Part shown: positions 38,211 through 50,530 of the stretch, in pieces
Layout of the letters: every line of letters starts with the position of its first letter
Position numbering within the stretch: position 1 is the stretch's first letter
NCBI GenBank assembly: GCA_027886175.1
Contig: JAJNNQ010000018.1
Coordinates: forward strand, 19,883,001-19,947,000
Source: Phylloscopus collybita
Taxonomy: Eukaryota > Chordata > Aves > Passeriformes > Phylloscopidae
DNA: 64,000 nt
Direction of reading: 5' to 3'
Notes under the pieces: generated by a model
What the model saw: the letters and a program-made list of their open reading frames with translations, nothing else
Databases searched by the model: none
What the model was told of the DNA's origin: nothing
Program-made: the position numbers and the translations under genes

Positions 38211-38301
38211 AAAAAAATCAAACCAAATCAAACCAATGAAACCAAACCAAAAACACACTCCCAGAAAAAAACAAAACAAAACAAAACAAATAAACAAACA
38301 A
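38211..38301. repeat. A/C-rich (AAACC/CAAAA)n-like simple repeat
   Basis: AAATCAAACCAAATCAAACC, then an AAAACAAAACAAAACAAAAC-type run ending in AAATAAACAAACAAATG. Same composition as the 1.2 kb tract. Confidence 0.85.
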
Positions 38302-41300
38302 ATGTGTAAATTAGTCTAGAAATGCAGTTCCTTAACCAGTTCCCTAACAGTGTTCACTGAATGAATCCCCTTCTATTTCTTATCTACTTGAAGTGTTCTG
38401 ATGGTTATTTTTCTGGAGGATTTCTTTAAAAAATGTGGCCTAAAACCCTGGCAATCAAGGCTACTATACTGTATTAGCTTTCTAAAAATATAATTATTGG
38501 GAAATCAATGGCAAATTATATTTCATTATATTAAGAATATCTATTGTTAACCTATTAAATCTTTTACTGCAATGTAATAGCAAGAAGGAAGTATATAACA
38601 GACAGTAAAGAAAACTCAAGGGTAGCAATCACTAAATTTTAAGAATTGTTAAATATCTATAAAAAGAAAATGTGATTTAGATGTTCTTGAACAGTAATTT
38701 TGATTTTTGGTCCTCAGATGGACAAAACTCACTGTGACTTCAGGAGAAACTTGAAGATATAACAGAATATTTTGTTTTGATGAAAAAATCAAGTAGAAAA
38801 CACATTTTAAAGTATTTTGTGTGCTGGCATGGAAACCAGAGAGATTAATCACAAAAAAAGTGAGGATGAGACAGCACAACTGTCAACTTCTCCTAAAATA
38901 TACTATCAGAATATAGGGCAAAAATTATACCAAAAAAATTTAAAAATATTGAATATGCAATAAAAATACCTCCAGAGAGGTTACTATATATGAAGAAATG
39001 GAGATATAGTATCTTCGAGTAATTCTACCTCTTGGGATCATCATAATAGTCATATTGACTCATTTTATCTGGGTTGGTATTTTAAGGAAATTAACCAAGT
39101 GATCCTTTAAAGACAATGTTTTTCTATAGCTAATTATTTTGGCTGTATGAGAGACAAATCCTAAAGGGGATGTCCATTGAGCATTGCTGCTAACTCTCTG
39201 AGAGATAAATGACTTTGTGAGTGAGTATTTAGTAAGGGTTCCTCTTGGCTTTCTATTGATGTTGCATAACCCCTTGGTTATCCTAAAGTAATCTCTGGAA
39301 TTGGATGTTTAAGGAATTTGACAGGTATGTCGAAGGCCAAATTCCCTTCTTCCCATGCAGCTGATAGACAATATAAAAGCAAACGGTGCCTGGATTAAAG
39401 AGCACATGGACTACTTCTGTCTACATCCCAGAGACAAGAATGTGGCTTGGCTCTCTGTGCTGTACACCCCAGCACTGCGCCAGGAGGACTCTCTCAGTCT
39501 TCCTTTCCACCTTATAAAGCCTTTCCACCAAGAGTGTCCTCTTCCACAATTTCCTAGTAAATTCTAGGGCTGGTATAATGCATGGCTTGATGGATTAGCT
39601 GTCTAGAACAATTTCTACAGACTTCATGAGCTGTCAGTCTAGGCTAAAGAGGTCATCTCCAGCTTTCTTTTGGCCTCAGTCTCATTCCTATTTTTTCCCT
39701 TCTGGTGAATCCGATTTGATTGTGATACTCTCACATATTGCAAGTTAAGTTAGATTCAAAATCCAAGTATTTCAAGTGAGGAAGTACAATAAATGGTGGA
39801 ATCAGGGATAATGATGGCATTACTATGGCAGTTTTGGATTACAATTCTATTCTAAAAGATTTACTTAACTCTGCCTGAATTTGACAAGAATGTTTAATTG
39901 AATTTTGTGATAGTTTGCCAGAATTTTTCCTAACATAAGATTTTTTAGGGTTTGAAGTTCTATTTTGTTGTTTGATTTGTTGGTTTGTTCAGGTGTGTTT
40001 TGGTTTTTTTTTTTTTCAGTCTAAATAGCCAGTGACTGCAGATTTAATCTAGAGGCATTTTACAGATATATGGCCTGTAATCTTTTCTTTTTCTTAGCAA
40101 GGATGAAGATGAATGTCAATTCATTAAGTTTTGATAAGAATCATGTGAAATTGCATCTGAAAATTCAGATATTTAGATGAATTTCAGGGGTTTCAGTCAC
40201 ATGTCTCCTGTGATCAAGCAGCAAGCCCTACAGGAATCAGGAAAGGAAAAAAAAAAAAAGAGAAAGAGAGAAAAAAAGGGAGCTATCTTAATGAGAAATG
40301 TCATAAATGTCATAATTTCTTTCTTTATTTTTAGTGTCTTGATGTACAATCATCATTAAATTACTTTGTTTTTTAGATTCTCTATCTGTAAAACTGGGAA
40401 GAAGTCTCCCTAAATACCTTTGTCTGTGTGTGAAGATTGATTGGTTTATAAAAAAAAAGCTCTTTGAAGCACTTACACCCCATAGATACCGTGCATTACT
40501 TTTTAGGATTCTTTTTTTGTTTCATTATGTTGTGGTTTGGGTTGGGTTTTGTTGGTTTTAGTTTTGCAAAGAACATGCTTGTCTTTGCAGCTATGTGCCA
40601 GGATTATCTGTGTCATGTAGAAACTGCATGTGCTTTCCTTTTGACATCCTGTTATCAGCACAGCAAATTGTTTCATTAAGTGCCACTTGTTCAGTAAGTG
40701 CAACAAAATTAAAGCTGAAGGAGATGAATCATAGATGAGGGCAGGGATCAAGGAGCTATTTATTTTACAAATGTCTCTAATGGGCATATTTCTTCTCTAA
40801 ATCAAGGAAATATTTTACTCATATCAATGGAAGCATCAGTATCATAAAAGGTCATCTGTACTTTTCAAGGCTTTGTGTGTATAATTAATTTTCAAAGAAA
40901 TTTCATTGCTTCTTCATGCATTACTTCTGCATTAAAATATTTCTTAAGTGTCAGTGATTTGTAATTCTAATTGTCAAGGGTATGATTCAAAATTTTGAAT
41001 TATTTTAAAGGCAAAAAGATAGAAAGAAGGGTCAAGGGACTGCTTATCTGTAGTTCAAGAAAACTTGGTAGGACTGTTTTAAATTATCCAGCATGGCTTA
41101 TAATCTAAGCAAAAGTCTGCAAGTCAAATTTGAAAAGGTATTAAATAAACCACTAAGTGCTATCTCTTTTATATATCTATTTGAATTCACAGAATATTTC
41201 ATATGATCATTATTCTGTGAATTTGTAGGTACATTATACAGGAAATCTGTAAGAGTGCATTCACAATGACTCTAAATGGCTGTGTTTGTGTATTTATAGG

Positions 41301-41900
41301 CCATGCCTATCTTGGTTGATGTAGTAAAGTGAGTCAAGGTAGTGACTACTGAATCATAATCATCTGCCTTGGAAGTAATTCTGGCCACTTCATACCTCAT
41401 AGTGTATGGATATGTTAGAATTTAAATTTGCATTAGATACATATTATGGAAGAAAATGGAAGATGGAGAAAAGATATTTTTTGACAAGTTTTACACCTCT
41501 TTAGGCTTGCAGAATCAGTGGCCACTTGTCTTTCAAGTTAATGATTTCTTTGGCTTCTCTTTGACTCTTGCCCTGAGTTTTTTCTACATTAGTACTGCAG
41601 GTAGGAATTAATTTATGAATATATCAAACGGTCAAAATTCCTTGAAAGTTTTAGGGAATGTTTGTTATTTTGCTCTTTACTTTTTAATAGTACAGTAAGC
41701 ACATCTTTAATACTGTTCACTGTGTTTGGAATCATAGAAAGCTCCATAAATGCTCTCCTCACAGCAAGGTGTTTCCTCTGGATGCATTTTGTCCAGGTGC
41801 TTGGAGTGATGATTCAACTGTAGAGCAAGTGTTTTTCATACAAACCTCACTGAGCTGGCTGGTCACTGAATTGTCCCTTGTGGTGGATCTCCTTGAAATG
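38302..41900. other. Unique AT-rich DNA with one weak exon-like stretch
   Basis: Mostly featureless. At 39355-39567 a 70-codon plus-strand frame (including QLIDNIKANGAWIKEHMDYF) follows an acceptor-like CCCTTCTTCCCATGCAG, but I see no good donor. T/G-rich simple sequence lies at 39962-40016 and A-rich sequence near 40245-40278. Confidence 0.4.
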
Positions 41901-41970
41901 CATCACAGAATGATTTTGGTAGTAAGGAACATCTTGATCTATCTGTGTTCCAAGCTGTTATTCAAAACAG
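41901..41970 (-). mobile_element. Possible short CR1 3'-end remnant
   Basis: CATCACAGAATGATTTTGGT followed by AAGGAACATCTTGATCTATC resembles the conserved 3' end of a minus-oriented CR1, but the match is short and diverged. Confidence 0.4.
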
Positions 41971-43084
41971 GAACAATAGGGAAGTAGATCTAGCTTTAGA
42001 GATAGATCATGGTCCACCTTAACATGCCTTCCAAAGGAAACCATGGTACATGGATGCACACTCAGGTCTCACAAATCCACAGCTGTGGGCATACAGGCAT
42101 TAAGTGGATAGGGACATTGTTCAACTCAGTGGCTTGTGGTATAAATTAATTTTTTATGCTGTTACTGAGCCACACACATTACTCACAAGAATATGATATG
42201 CAGTAAAATGCACTGACTGTTTCTCAGTTGAAGTGTGTGCTTGGCATTATCAGGGTGAAGACACATAAAGGAGAGCTTGTCACTAACTTTAGAGAATTTA
42301 TTGCACAAAAGTTAAAAAGCATATAAAATCCATTCCTAATTTATAAATGAGGGGGAAAAAAAAGTGAAGACTGGATGAGAGTATCTAGGAGGATGTTTAG
42401 TGCAGCCAGTTCTAAGATATGACATTTCTTTCATTCCACTGCTTCTTTACTACTAGGAGTTTAATATCTGTGTGCAGCTTCAATGAACAAAAAATATTGT
42501 AATTAGCCACAATGGAAACTGTGATCAAGAAAAGAAAAATGCCAGAAAAACTCAGCTGAGTATTTTGATAATTCTTCCTATAATGGTTTGGTAATAACAA
42601 TGCCTACCTGTAAACTTAAAACCAGGAAAAAGGTCTTTGGAGTATATCTCTACCAAAGACCTACTGGCTTTAAGCAGGGTAAAAAATACCTAGGGCAATA
42701 AAGTTTCTTTTAAGGAAATATAATTTCTTTCCTAATTCTTTATCCTGCCCTTCTGCTAACCCAGGATGAAACCAGATTTAAGCACTGTTTTAGAAAGGCA
42801 TAATTTCAAAATATTGCCAACAGAAAAACTGTAGTTTTGGGGTAGGCAGAAAATTGTGTCTGCAAAAGATCTTGATTCCAAGCAGATGGCAGTAATAAAA
42901 GAAAAGTGAAATGAAAAAAATCCTGAGGCAGAGGTGTTACCAAGTTCAAAGTGTTTTTCAAAGTATTTCACTACAGCTACATTTCACAGGGCAATCAGAC
43001 CATAACCTGAATGTCTGGGAGATCTGTAGAAGTGATTCACCACAGCTACTCTTCAGTTTACTGTATCTGGAAGTGAAGACCTCT

Positions 43085-43088
<4 letters not shown>
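41971..43088. other. Unique DNA, nothing recognised
   Basis: No gene or identified repeat. Minus-strand frames at 42412-42600 and 42756-42971 lack motifs. Confidence 0.5.
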
Positions 43089-43120
<32 letters not shown>

Positions 43121-43136
43121 AGAGAGAGAGAGAAAG
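43089..43136. repeat. Poly(A) of 30 bases followed by a short (GA)n
   Basis: An uninterrupted A run at 43089-43118, then TAAGAGAGAGAGAGAAAG. It has the look of an old poly(A) tail, but no retrocopy is recognisable upstream. Confidence 0.9.
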
Positions 43137-44005
43137 CAACATTAATGAGGAAGATCAAGCACCTCAGGAAAACATCCTGGACAGGAAGGCAAAAGGGAAT
43201 CTGTTATACTACTCAGACAGCTGAACAGGCTGCTGAACTCTGGCCCAATGATGGTGAATGTCAGAAGTCTGCCACACACATTTCCTGTTTTGTATTGTTT
43301 CATGAACCCCAAACAGCTGCTGTGCCACTGAAGTCAGGAAAAGCCTCACCCAGCTCATTGTTTTGGACAAGCTGACAAAAAATATTAATGACGCAAAATT
43401 GGAATTTTTCATGCCAGGGCCACCAGTCTGTCCCATGGACTTTGACATGGCCAGGAATTTATGTTGATTTTTGGCTTCTTACAACTTTAACCTTTGAGAT
43501 GCCAGAGAAAATTTCGTGTTATATCTACTATGTTGTACTATACTAATATTGTAATGTATTTTAATGTAACATAACAAACAACATTAAGGACAGCAATAGA
43601 TATAATTTAAAGAGATAAGATGATAGAAATAGAAAAACTGAAGGGTGATTTAATTTTTTGGACAGGAAGCTTTCAAAGAAAACTGAACATTCACATTGAA
43701 AATCTAGTGTCACTAGAGAGTTTTGAATTATATTATCTTAGGTTTTTTCCTCAATATGATTATGCCAACCTTTTATTAAAGTTTAAGGGTTACAGTTTGT
43801 AGACATTTTCCTGAAAAAACATCTTAGCTCTTACTCAAGTCTTGATCCACCTATTGTATTAACACAAATGTTCCCACTGATCTTAAAAGAAGTTGCATTA
43901 AATTATGCACTATTTGAATGAAGTGACTAAAGATGCCAGTGGGATCTTTCACTTATACTTATTTTTAAGCAGATCAAAAACTCTAACATGTGATCCCTTG
44001 TTTTT
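43137..44005. other. Unassigned stretch after poly(A)
   Basis: About 43140-43450 is slightly GC-richer, with frames on both strands (76 and 79 codons) but no recognisable domain. The rest is AT-rich. Confidence 0.4.
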
Positions 44006-44097
44006 ACAGAATAGCAGAATATTTGAGGTTGGAAGACATTTCTGGATGATCATTTAGTCTTATCATCCTGCTTAATGACAGTTTATCAAAGCAGATT
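44006..44097 (-). mobile_element. CR1 LINE 3'-end fragment
   Basis: ACAGAATAGCAGAATATTTG followed by AGGTTGGAAGACATTTCTGG and ATGATCATTTAGTCTTATCA match the conserved CR1 3' end in reverse orientation. Strongly 5'-truncated. Confidence 0.75.
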
Positions 44098-47000
44098 TTA
44101 AAAATCAATTACTTGCCCTTAAATGGAAATTATGTCAGTTGAAAATATTCTTTCAAGACAGTATCTATAGATGGATTCTTTAAAAACTGAGGCCAACTGA
44201 GGAATTTAACTGTAAAAATACAATACCTATCTCTTTACTAACATGTAAAGAGATGTACTTTTCTTGGGCATCCCCTAATACAAAATCACTATTTAAATTT
44301 ATTTATTTTAATAAATATATGTAACCTGCTCTTCTCCAAGAAAAAAATGTATAGTTATCAATTACAATTAATGAGCACATTTCTCTGAAGCTGTGAGAAA
44401 CAAAATATTAAATTACTCTGTAAAGAAGTACCTGTTTGTAATGCCTTAGTAACAGACATTACAAAAGGCTTGTCACACTGTATGAAACAATTTCTTGGCC
44501 AGAGAAAAAGCCATCCAAAGTTTTTCTTTTCTTTATTCATCAACTTTGAGACTTCAGTCATTATGAGGTTTGCATTATTCTTGTCCATTTGGCAGACTGT
44601 CAGGAAGGAGTCAATACTATTAATAGCAAAAGCTACAACAGAAGTTCAAAAGTGAACAAATCTTTTAATAGACTGAGACTGCTTTGTTTATAATTGGTTC
44701 AAAACATTTCAGAAGGAGAATTCACACCACTGAAGTACTGGATATTCAATCTTTAAAATAAATGTGGAAATCAACAGAAAGCGAGGAAAAGGGGTGCTGA
44801 AAATAATGGAAATAGTGAACATCAGGTTATCAAAGTTATCAAAGTACATTGTATCAGATTTTATAAACATATACAGAAATTTAAAGGACTCCAGCATTTG
44901 TACACACTTCCTGCGGTAAAACATTAGAATTTATGTTTTGTAGCACTGCAGTATGAAAGGAAAACAAGAGTCAGCAAAAGACGTTCAGAAGACAAAACTG
45001 AAAGGACCAACTTTTTCTGATTTTTTGGCAGTTAAAAGAAGAGCAAACTATGAGTAAGATATAACTGCAGCTCTTCTGGAGAATTTACTCAAATATTAAA
45101 TTCAACATGCACTCAAATTTACATTCTAGAAGTCTTTGGATTAATAGCATATCTTTACACCCTGTCAGAAACTGCCAGTCCAAACAGGAACCAAAAAAAC
45201 TAAAGACCTCATAACCACCTCTCTTTCAAGACTTTCCGTATTTCGTACTGGATCAGGGTCCACAAAATATCTAAATTCTTTCCTGAATAAAATTTGATGT
45301 TGTTTATTTTTTTTTTTTTTTTACAAATTTGTCTTCAAAAAGGAGTGACTTGGATTTGCCTTACAGATGGAAGTAAGTCAATCATACTGAAAGAAATCAC
45401 AGAGGAATTACCTAGAAACTACAACCCAGGATTGATTAGATATCTTTGTGACTTAGTTTATGCATGAGGTCAGCCAAAATAATCATTCTGGTCCTTTTGA
45501 TATTAATAGCTACTCTTCTGCTTCCTCTCTTTTGCTTTTATTACGTTTAAATGAACTTGAAGCCTGATTTTAGAATCCCCATTTCTGAATGTTTCATACT
45601 TACCCACCTGGAACAGAGACTGCCTTCTAGGTGGAAAGCTCTACATGGCAGGCTTGTTTTAGCAGTGTGCATCATTTGTACTTGGGGGAAGTGCTAGCTC
45701 AGTAGATCTTTGAACAATATATAGAAATAACTGCAAGTGCTACACGTTTACTTTCATGAGCTTCTGGTATCACACTCTGCATTATACTTACTCTCTGGAA
45801 TTGCTGTTCAGTCCTTTAAAAACCTAGCGGGTTCACAATCTTTATGCTTTATTTCTTAGTTTTATTCTGGTCTCTCTTCATGACATGGGAAGGCATTTCA
45901 GCAGTACCCTTTCATTCAGTCTCCTGCACCAGAACTATATTGATTTGGAGAAAGGGACTACATTTTTTTCCTCCTCCTGTAACATGGGGAATTTCCCTAG
46001 ATTTGAAATTCTATGCTGTTGGGCATATAGTTTAATCCTATGCCACCAACTTCAGTAGAAATTGTGACCTCTATAATACCTAGGATCAAAGAGAGTTCTT
46101 TACATCGTGCTATTAAAGAGATTTTTCAAATGAATGTGCCACCAACAACATTACTTAACATTCAGAGTGGGAAAAGTAAGAGTAGAAATTTGATTTACAA
46201 ACAATAGAATTTCAGTTAAAGTCAGTTCTTGCAAAGTTGAAAATCAGTGCTATCATTTGGCCTGTAAATTCCTAATGACTGATAGTTCCAGAAGCATCAG
46301 ACAATATTGTTAATTCATTATAGAGGTTTGTGCTTTACACATATCCAGCTGGACTATGTTCATTTAGAATTGACAGCTTTCTGTTAAAAAGATAGCATAG
46401 GATTCCTCTGCATACCTGGCATCATTGTATTTTGTTTATTTTGAATAATGGAATGGCTGACTTGACTTTAAAAACAATTGTGGATTTTCTTAGGTTGATT
46501 CTTTCTTTTTAGCTCTCCTGCATTTCTCTTCTCCAGTACTACAAGCCCTGCAATTGCCAAAATGAACCTTCCACCCATGTTTTTAAAACAAAAGTAGGGA
46601 TTTCCTCTAAGGAAGATGTCAGCAGCTACATGTAAATCAGCCTGCCAGTTGCAGTGCCATTCACGCAGTACTTGAGCAGGCAGCTTTCCCTCCAAGGCAG
46701 AGAGATATCATCTTAGCAATGTGACTCAAGGACAAAAGGACATGGCAAATGCAATAACTCCTAAAATAATCTACCAGCAGTCTAAAACCTTTTAATAGTT
46801 GGAAGCTGCTGTTTATCCTGGGGAAGCTTTTTTGCCTTTTTCTAGTTGGCAAAATCTGTTGATAAGGCAGTCGGCTTTGCTATCACAATTTCAAGCTAAC
46901 CAAAAAACTTGCAATAAAAGAGAATGTTAAAATATTTCATTGGGCTTATTCGACTGTGTGTGACTGTGAATAGTGCATCATGATGTGTGTCCTTTTATTT

Positions 47001-47319
47001 CCAACCCCTGAAGGGAGAACAGGCAAGTATTCTATTCAGATAGATCACTGATTAATGCTCACAGCTCTCGGCATTCACTGGCTTCAGGAGTTGTTTATTG
47101 AAAATATGTAGCTGAATCTCAAAGCCAACAACATCCCCCCAGGGTGCCCATTAAGCAGAAGGGCAGCACAGTTGTAAACAATCTACTTTGTAAAGTCAAA
47201 GAATTTGATAGAAAAGACATCTAAATAATATTTAGTAAATATTTCATATTTTGCAATGTGTAGCTTGCAGGAAGAGAGAAAAAAATGGGAAGACAAAAAT
47301 TTAAAGAGTTATTCAAGAG
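44098..47319. other. Unique AT-rich DNA, nothing recognised
   Basis: There is a poly(T) run near 45307-45322. No gene, LTR or CR1 seen. All frames are 61-76 codons without motifs. Confidence 0.5.
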
Positions 47320-47369
47320 AAAAATATCTCTCTAATCATAATCTAAAAATATCTCTCTAATAGTAATCT
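47320..47369. repeat. Two tandem copies of a 25-base unit
   Basis: AAAAATATCTCTCTAAT plus 8 bases occurs at 47320-47344 and again at 47345-47369, differing at only a few positions. It is a small local duplication. Confidence 0.9.
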
Positions 47370-48163
47370 AATAATGTTTTTTTCTCTAAATGCATACATC
47401 ATAAAATCGCAATCAGTCAGTGAATGAGAATGGGTTCCACAGGTAAACAAAGAGAAATAGAACCCAGTAACAATAGGCCAAAAAGAGGAAAATGTGTATT
47501 GGGAAGGTAAGGGCTGTGTAAGGGCTTCCCAAGGAGTGATAAAACTGTGCTGAACCCAGTAGAACTGATAAAGTCAGGACAACAAGAACATGATGCCTCT
47601 GTGGAAAATCAAAAGCATGCATGGGCACCCGCTGTGGCTCTGTGCCCTATGGCCACTGGCTGCTGTGCTCATATAAATACTACAGGAGAGATTCTGTACC
47701 AGCAGACCCCTAAGGGCATCTCCTAATACCTCCCTAGAAGGTCCTGGCACATCTCAACCAGCCCCAGTGTTTTAGGGGAGCACCCAAAAGGCATCACCCC
47801 TTGGGGCTGATCTCCCTGCTGTTCCTTCATTCTGGTAGCTGGGAAGGAGTATGAGAAGATGACATACTGTGAGTATGTAAGTGTTCTGTGCTATTTTCTG
47901 TTAAAAGCAACAGCCTGATTCTATTATTAATAATAGCTTAATGCATAAAAAGTGTTCTAAGAAATATTGGTTGTAATCCGTGCCTCCCTTCTCTTCCAGT
48001 GCCCTATTAGACAGAGAAATTTACAACCAATACTTGCTAAGAGGAATAGAGTGAGGAGGAAATACAGCATCATTGTATCACTTATAGGTGCTATAGGGTC
48101 CAATAAACAAATTGTGGGTCTTTAAAAATTAGGCAAGAAAAGATGGTTTGAGAATCAAGCACG
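47370..48163. other. Unique DNA with a GC-richer patch
   Basis: About 47620-47850 is GC-richer (a TCATATAAATAC motif near 47670 and several CCCC/GGGG blocks) and may be an old unrecognised repeat. No gene seen. Confidence 0.4.
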
Positions 48164-48169
48164 GGTAGA

Positions 48170-48461
48170 TGCCGCTCACTTTTTTCTAAAGTTATTTCAG
48201 CCTTCTGATGTTTGTATTTTTGAGATGGAGTTTCTCACGCACTTTTCATGTAAATAATGATTGTTTTGCATTCCTTTCTGGAGGAGGAGAGAATTGATGG
48301 ACTGTTGGTTTGACCAGTGTGGTTGGAGAGGACAATTTTCTTCCTCCAATCCATGGTCACTGTTGGAATTGTATAAATGTTGAGGTCTGTAAATAAACTG
48401 CCTCTTTTTTGCCTTGGACATCTCAGTGCGCAAGTGTCGTTTTTCATGTCGTATTGCAACA
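48170..48461 (+). mobile_element. Solo LTR A (ERVK-like), 6-bp target duplication GGTAGA
   Basis: The element starts TGCCGCTCAC and ends ATTGCAACA, flanked by GGTAGA at 48164-48169 and 48462-48467. Promoter-like signals are in order on the plus strand: CCAAT at 48346-48350, TATAAAT at 48372-48378 and AATAAA at 48392-48397. It is 292 bp long, with no gag or pol remnant attached. It is clearly related to the LTR at 56063-56409. A 6-bp duplication fits class II (ERVK) integration. The minus-strand frames at 48197-48571 and 48235-48459 are shadows. Confidence 0.85.
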
Positions 48462-49375
48462 GGTAGACAACTATGCTTTATTTTAAGAACAGTAGGCTCT
48501 CTGTTCTCTGTTCTCTGAAGCTGGTATATTTCTTTCTTATTTTGTATAAATGCAACAGGATACCTAAACATATATAAACATACCTTTCTCCTTCACCCTT
48601 TGCACAACATTTTCTTAAAAATTCTAGAGCAGAGCTTCTGTCTTTTCAAGTGCGTGCAAAAAATTATCTCCTGTAAAATAAGGCTGGTTATTAAGTTAAA
48701 TAAATAGTGATGACAACTGTTTGAAACAGATGAAAATGGAAAGTTTTAAACAGGAATGTATGACCATCCAGCCTCAATTTCGCATCACCTTGAAGCATTA
48801 AAATTGAATTTTATAGAATCACTGTTCTCTCTATTAGTTTTATCACTCTTGTCATACAGAGAGATCATCAATGTATGCTAAATGTTAATTAAGGAGAACA
48901 ATTTGTCTGAACAACTGTAGCTCTAGAAACATCTCTTTCTGAGAGTAATAATTAAATCATAGAGACATAACTTTGCTTTCTCTTTATTTGTTTTTAAATG
49001 CCTCAGCAACTAACTCTGATTTGGTGAAATATACCAAGGTAAAACTCTCATTTTTTTAAAAGTACAATTGATTTTTTTATTGATGTTGTTCCATGTTACG
49101 TTGCTTCTAAACTGAAAAATAATGAATTACATTTGTAAAAACATTGGACTTTTTAAACTTTTAATAATATATAAGCAAACTTTTAACATCCATAGTACTA
49201 ATTGTTTTAATTATTAGAGCTGATAAAAACTAACATAAATCCACTGACCTTAACTTTGCGTAATTGTTTGCTAAAATGTGCATGCAGCTTCTCTTTTACT
49301 CTCATTTTTTTCATAATGTACAGTCTAAAGAGCTTTTTTTCATCAAATTAAAAAAAGAATAATTAAACTCCCCAA

Positions 49376-49431
49376 ACATCAAACAAACAAACCAAACAGC
49401 AAAAGCAACAAAAAAAAAAAAAAAAAAAAAA
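49376..49431. repeat. CAAA-rich tract ending in poly(A)
   Basis: CATCAAACAAACAAACCAAACAG-like units lead into an A run of about 21 bases ending near 49431. Confidence 0.85.
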
Positions 49432-50497
49432 CCCTCAGCAGCAGAAAAAAATGGAATTTTTCTGTATATTAATTGTCAAATTTATTATAAGTTCTGAGAA
49501 TGAATTTATTTTAAAACTTGTATTGAAATCCAAAATCATGGAGTTTCTCATAGCTTGCAAATCCCTGATATCTCAAAATGTAAAGTAATGCATATTAAAA
49601 ATTAACACTTGTTTTTAGGGTTCTATGCAACATTAATGTTGTATCTGAAATTAGATACAGAAATTTAGAGGGTACATATTTAACCTGACAAGATTTTCAT
49701 TCCAACAATGTCAATTGAAACAGCCTGTACTGAATTATTGTGAGTAAAATATTAATCTCCAGTCACCCACTGCTGAATGGTGATGTCACCCAGGCAGTAT
49801 TGCAAATTGGCTGAAAGGGGAACATGAAATTTTGTAACCCAAATGTGTGCCAATGTGGTCTGAAGCTGGTCTTAGACCAGAATTTTCATCCCAAACAAGA
49901 GACAATGTTTCTGTATTCACGAGGTGAAGATCTCAGTGCTAAAGGATAATCTCAAGGTCTCTCTACTAATCCAAAGAGCCAAGGCAGGGGTTCAGACATT
50001 GGCAGATGTGTCCCGCTGTTTTTTACACTTGTTCTTCTGCCTGGTTATATTTCATGTGACCTTGGACAAACCCGGGAAATGCCTGAGCACCAGGAACAGT
50101 TTTCACAGGAAGTACAAGTGAGGCAAGTGTGTCCAGGAGGCTGTAATCTGTGACAAGCACTTTCTAGAAGTGACATAAACCAAGACCTGGAACATTTAAT
50201 CTGCCACCATGGACATAGCCTATGTGGTACTAATTTGGTCCAGATCATCAGGGCATTCCTAGAAAATTACCAAGAGCAAGTTGAACAGAGTTTATGGCAG
50301 ATTTATGATTTTATACCAGTTTTCTAACAGCTGGGAGAAGACATACAATACCTAATCCCATAAAGGCTGTAAGTGAAAATGTCCTTAAAAATGTTTGAAA
50401 TGCAATTAACAAAGCCAGTTTGTACCAGTTAATATTGTCTTACATGGAAAGATCCCTCCTTATCCAGTAATAAATGTCCTAAACTGAGAGGACTGTT

Positions 50498-50530
50498 TTG
50501 TTTTGGTTTTTTGTTTTGTTTTGTTTTGTA
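50498..50530. repeat. T/G-rich (GTTTT)n simple repeat
   Basis: GGTTTTTTGTTTTGTTTTGT-type run, the reverse-complement class of the CAAAA tracts. Confidence 0.8.

Noticed and set aside
48197..48571. 124-codon minus-strand frame
   Set aside because: Lies antisense across an LTR and has no protein-like family features. The related frame at 56224-56421 arises from the sibling LTR for the same reason.
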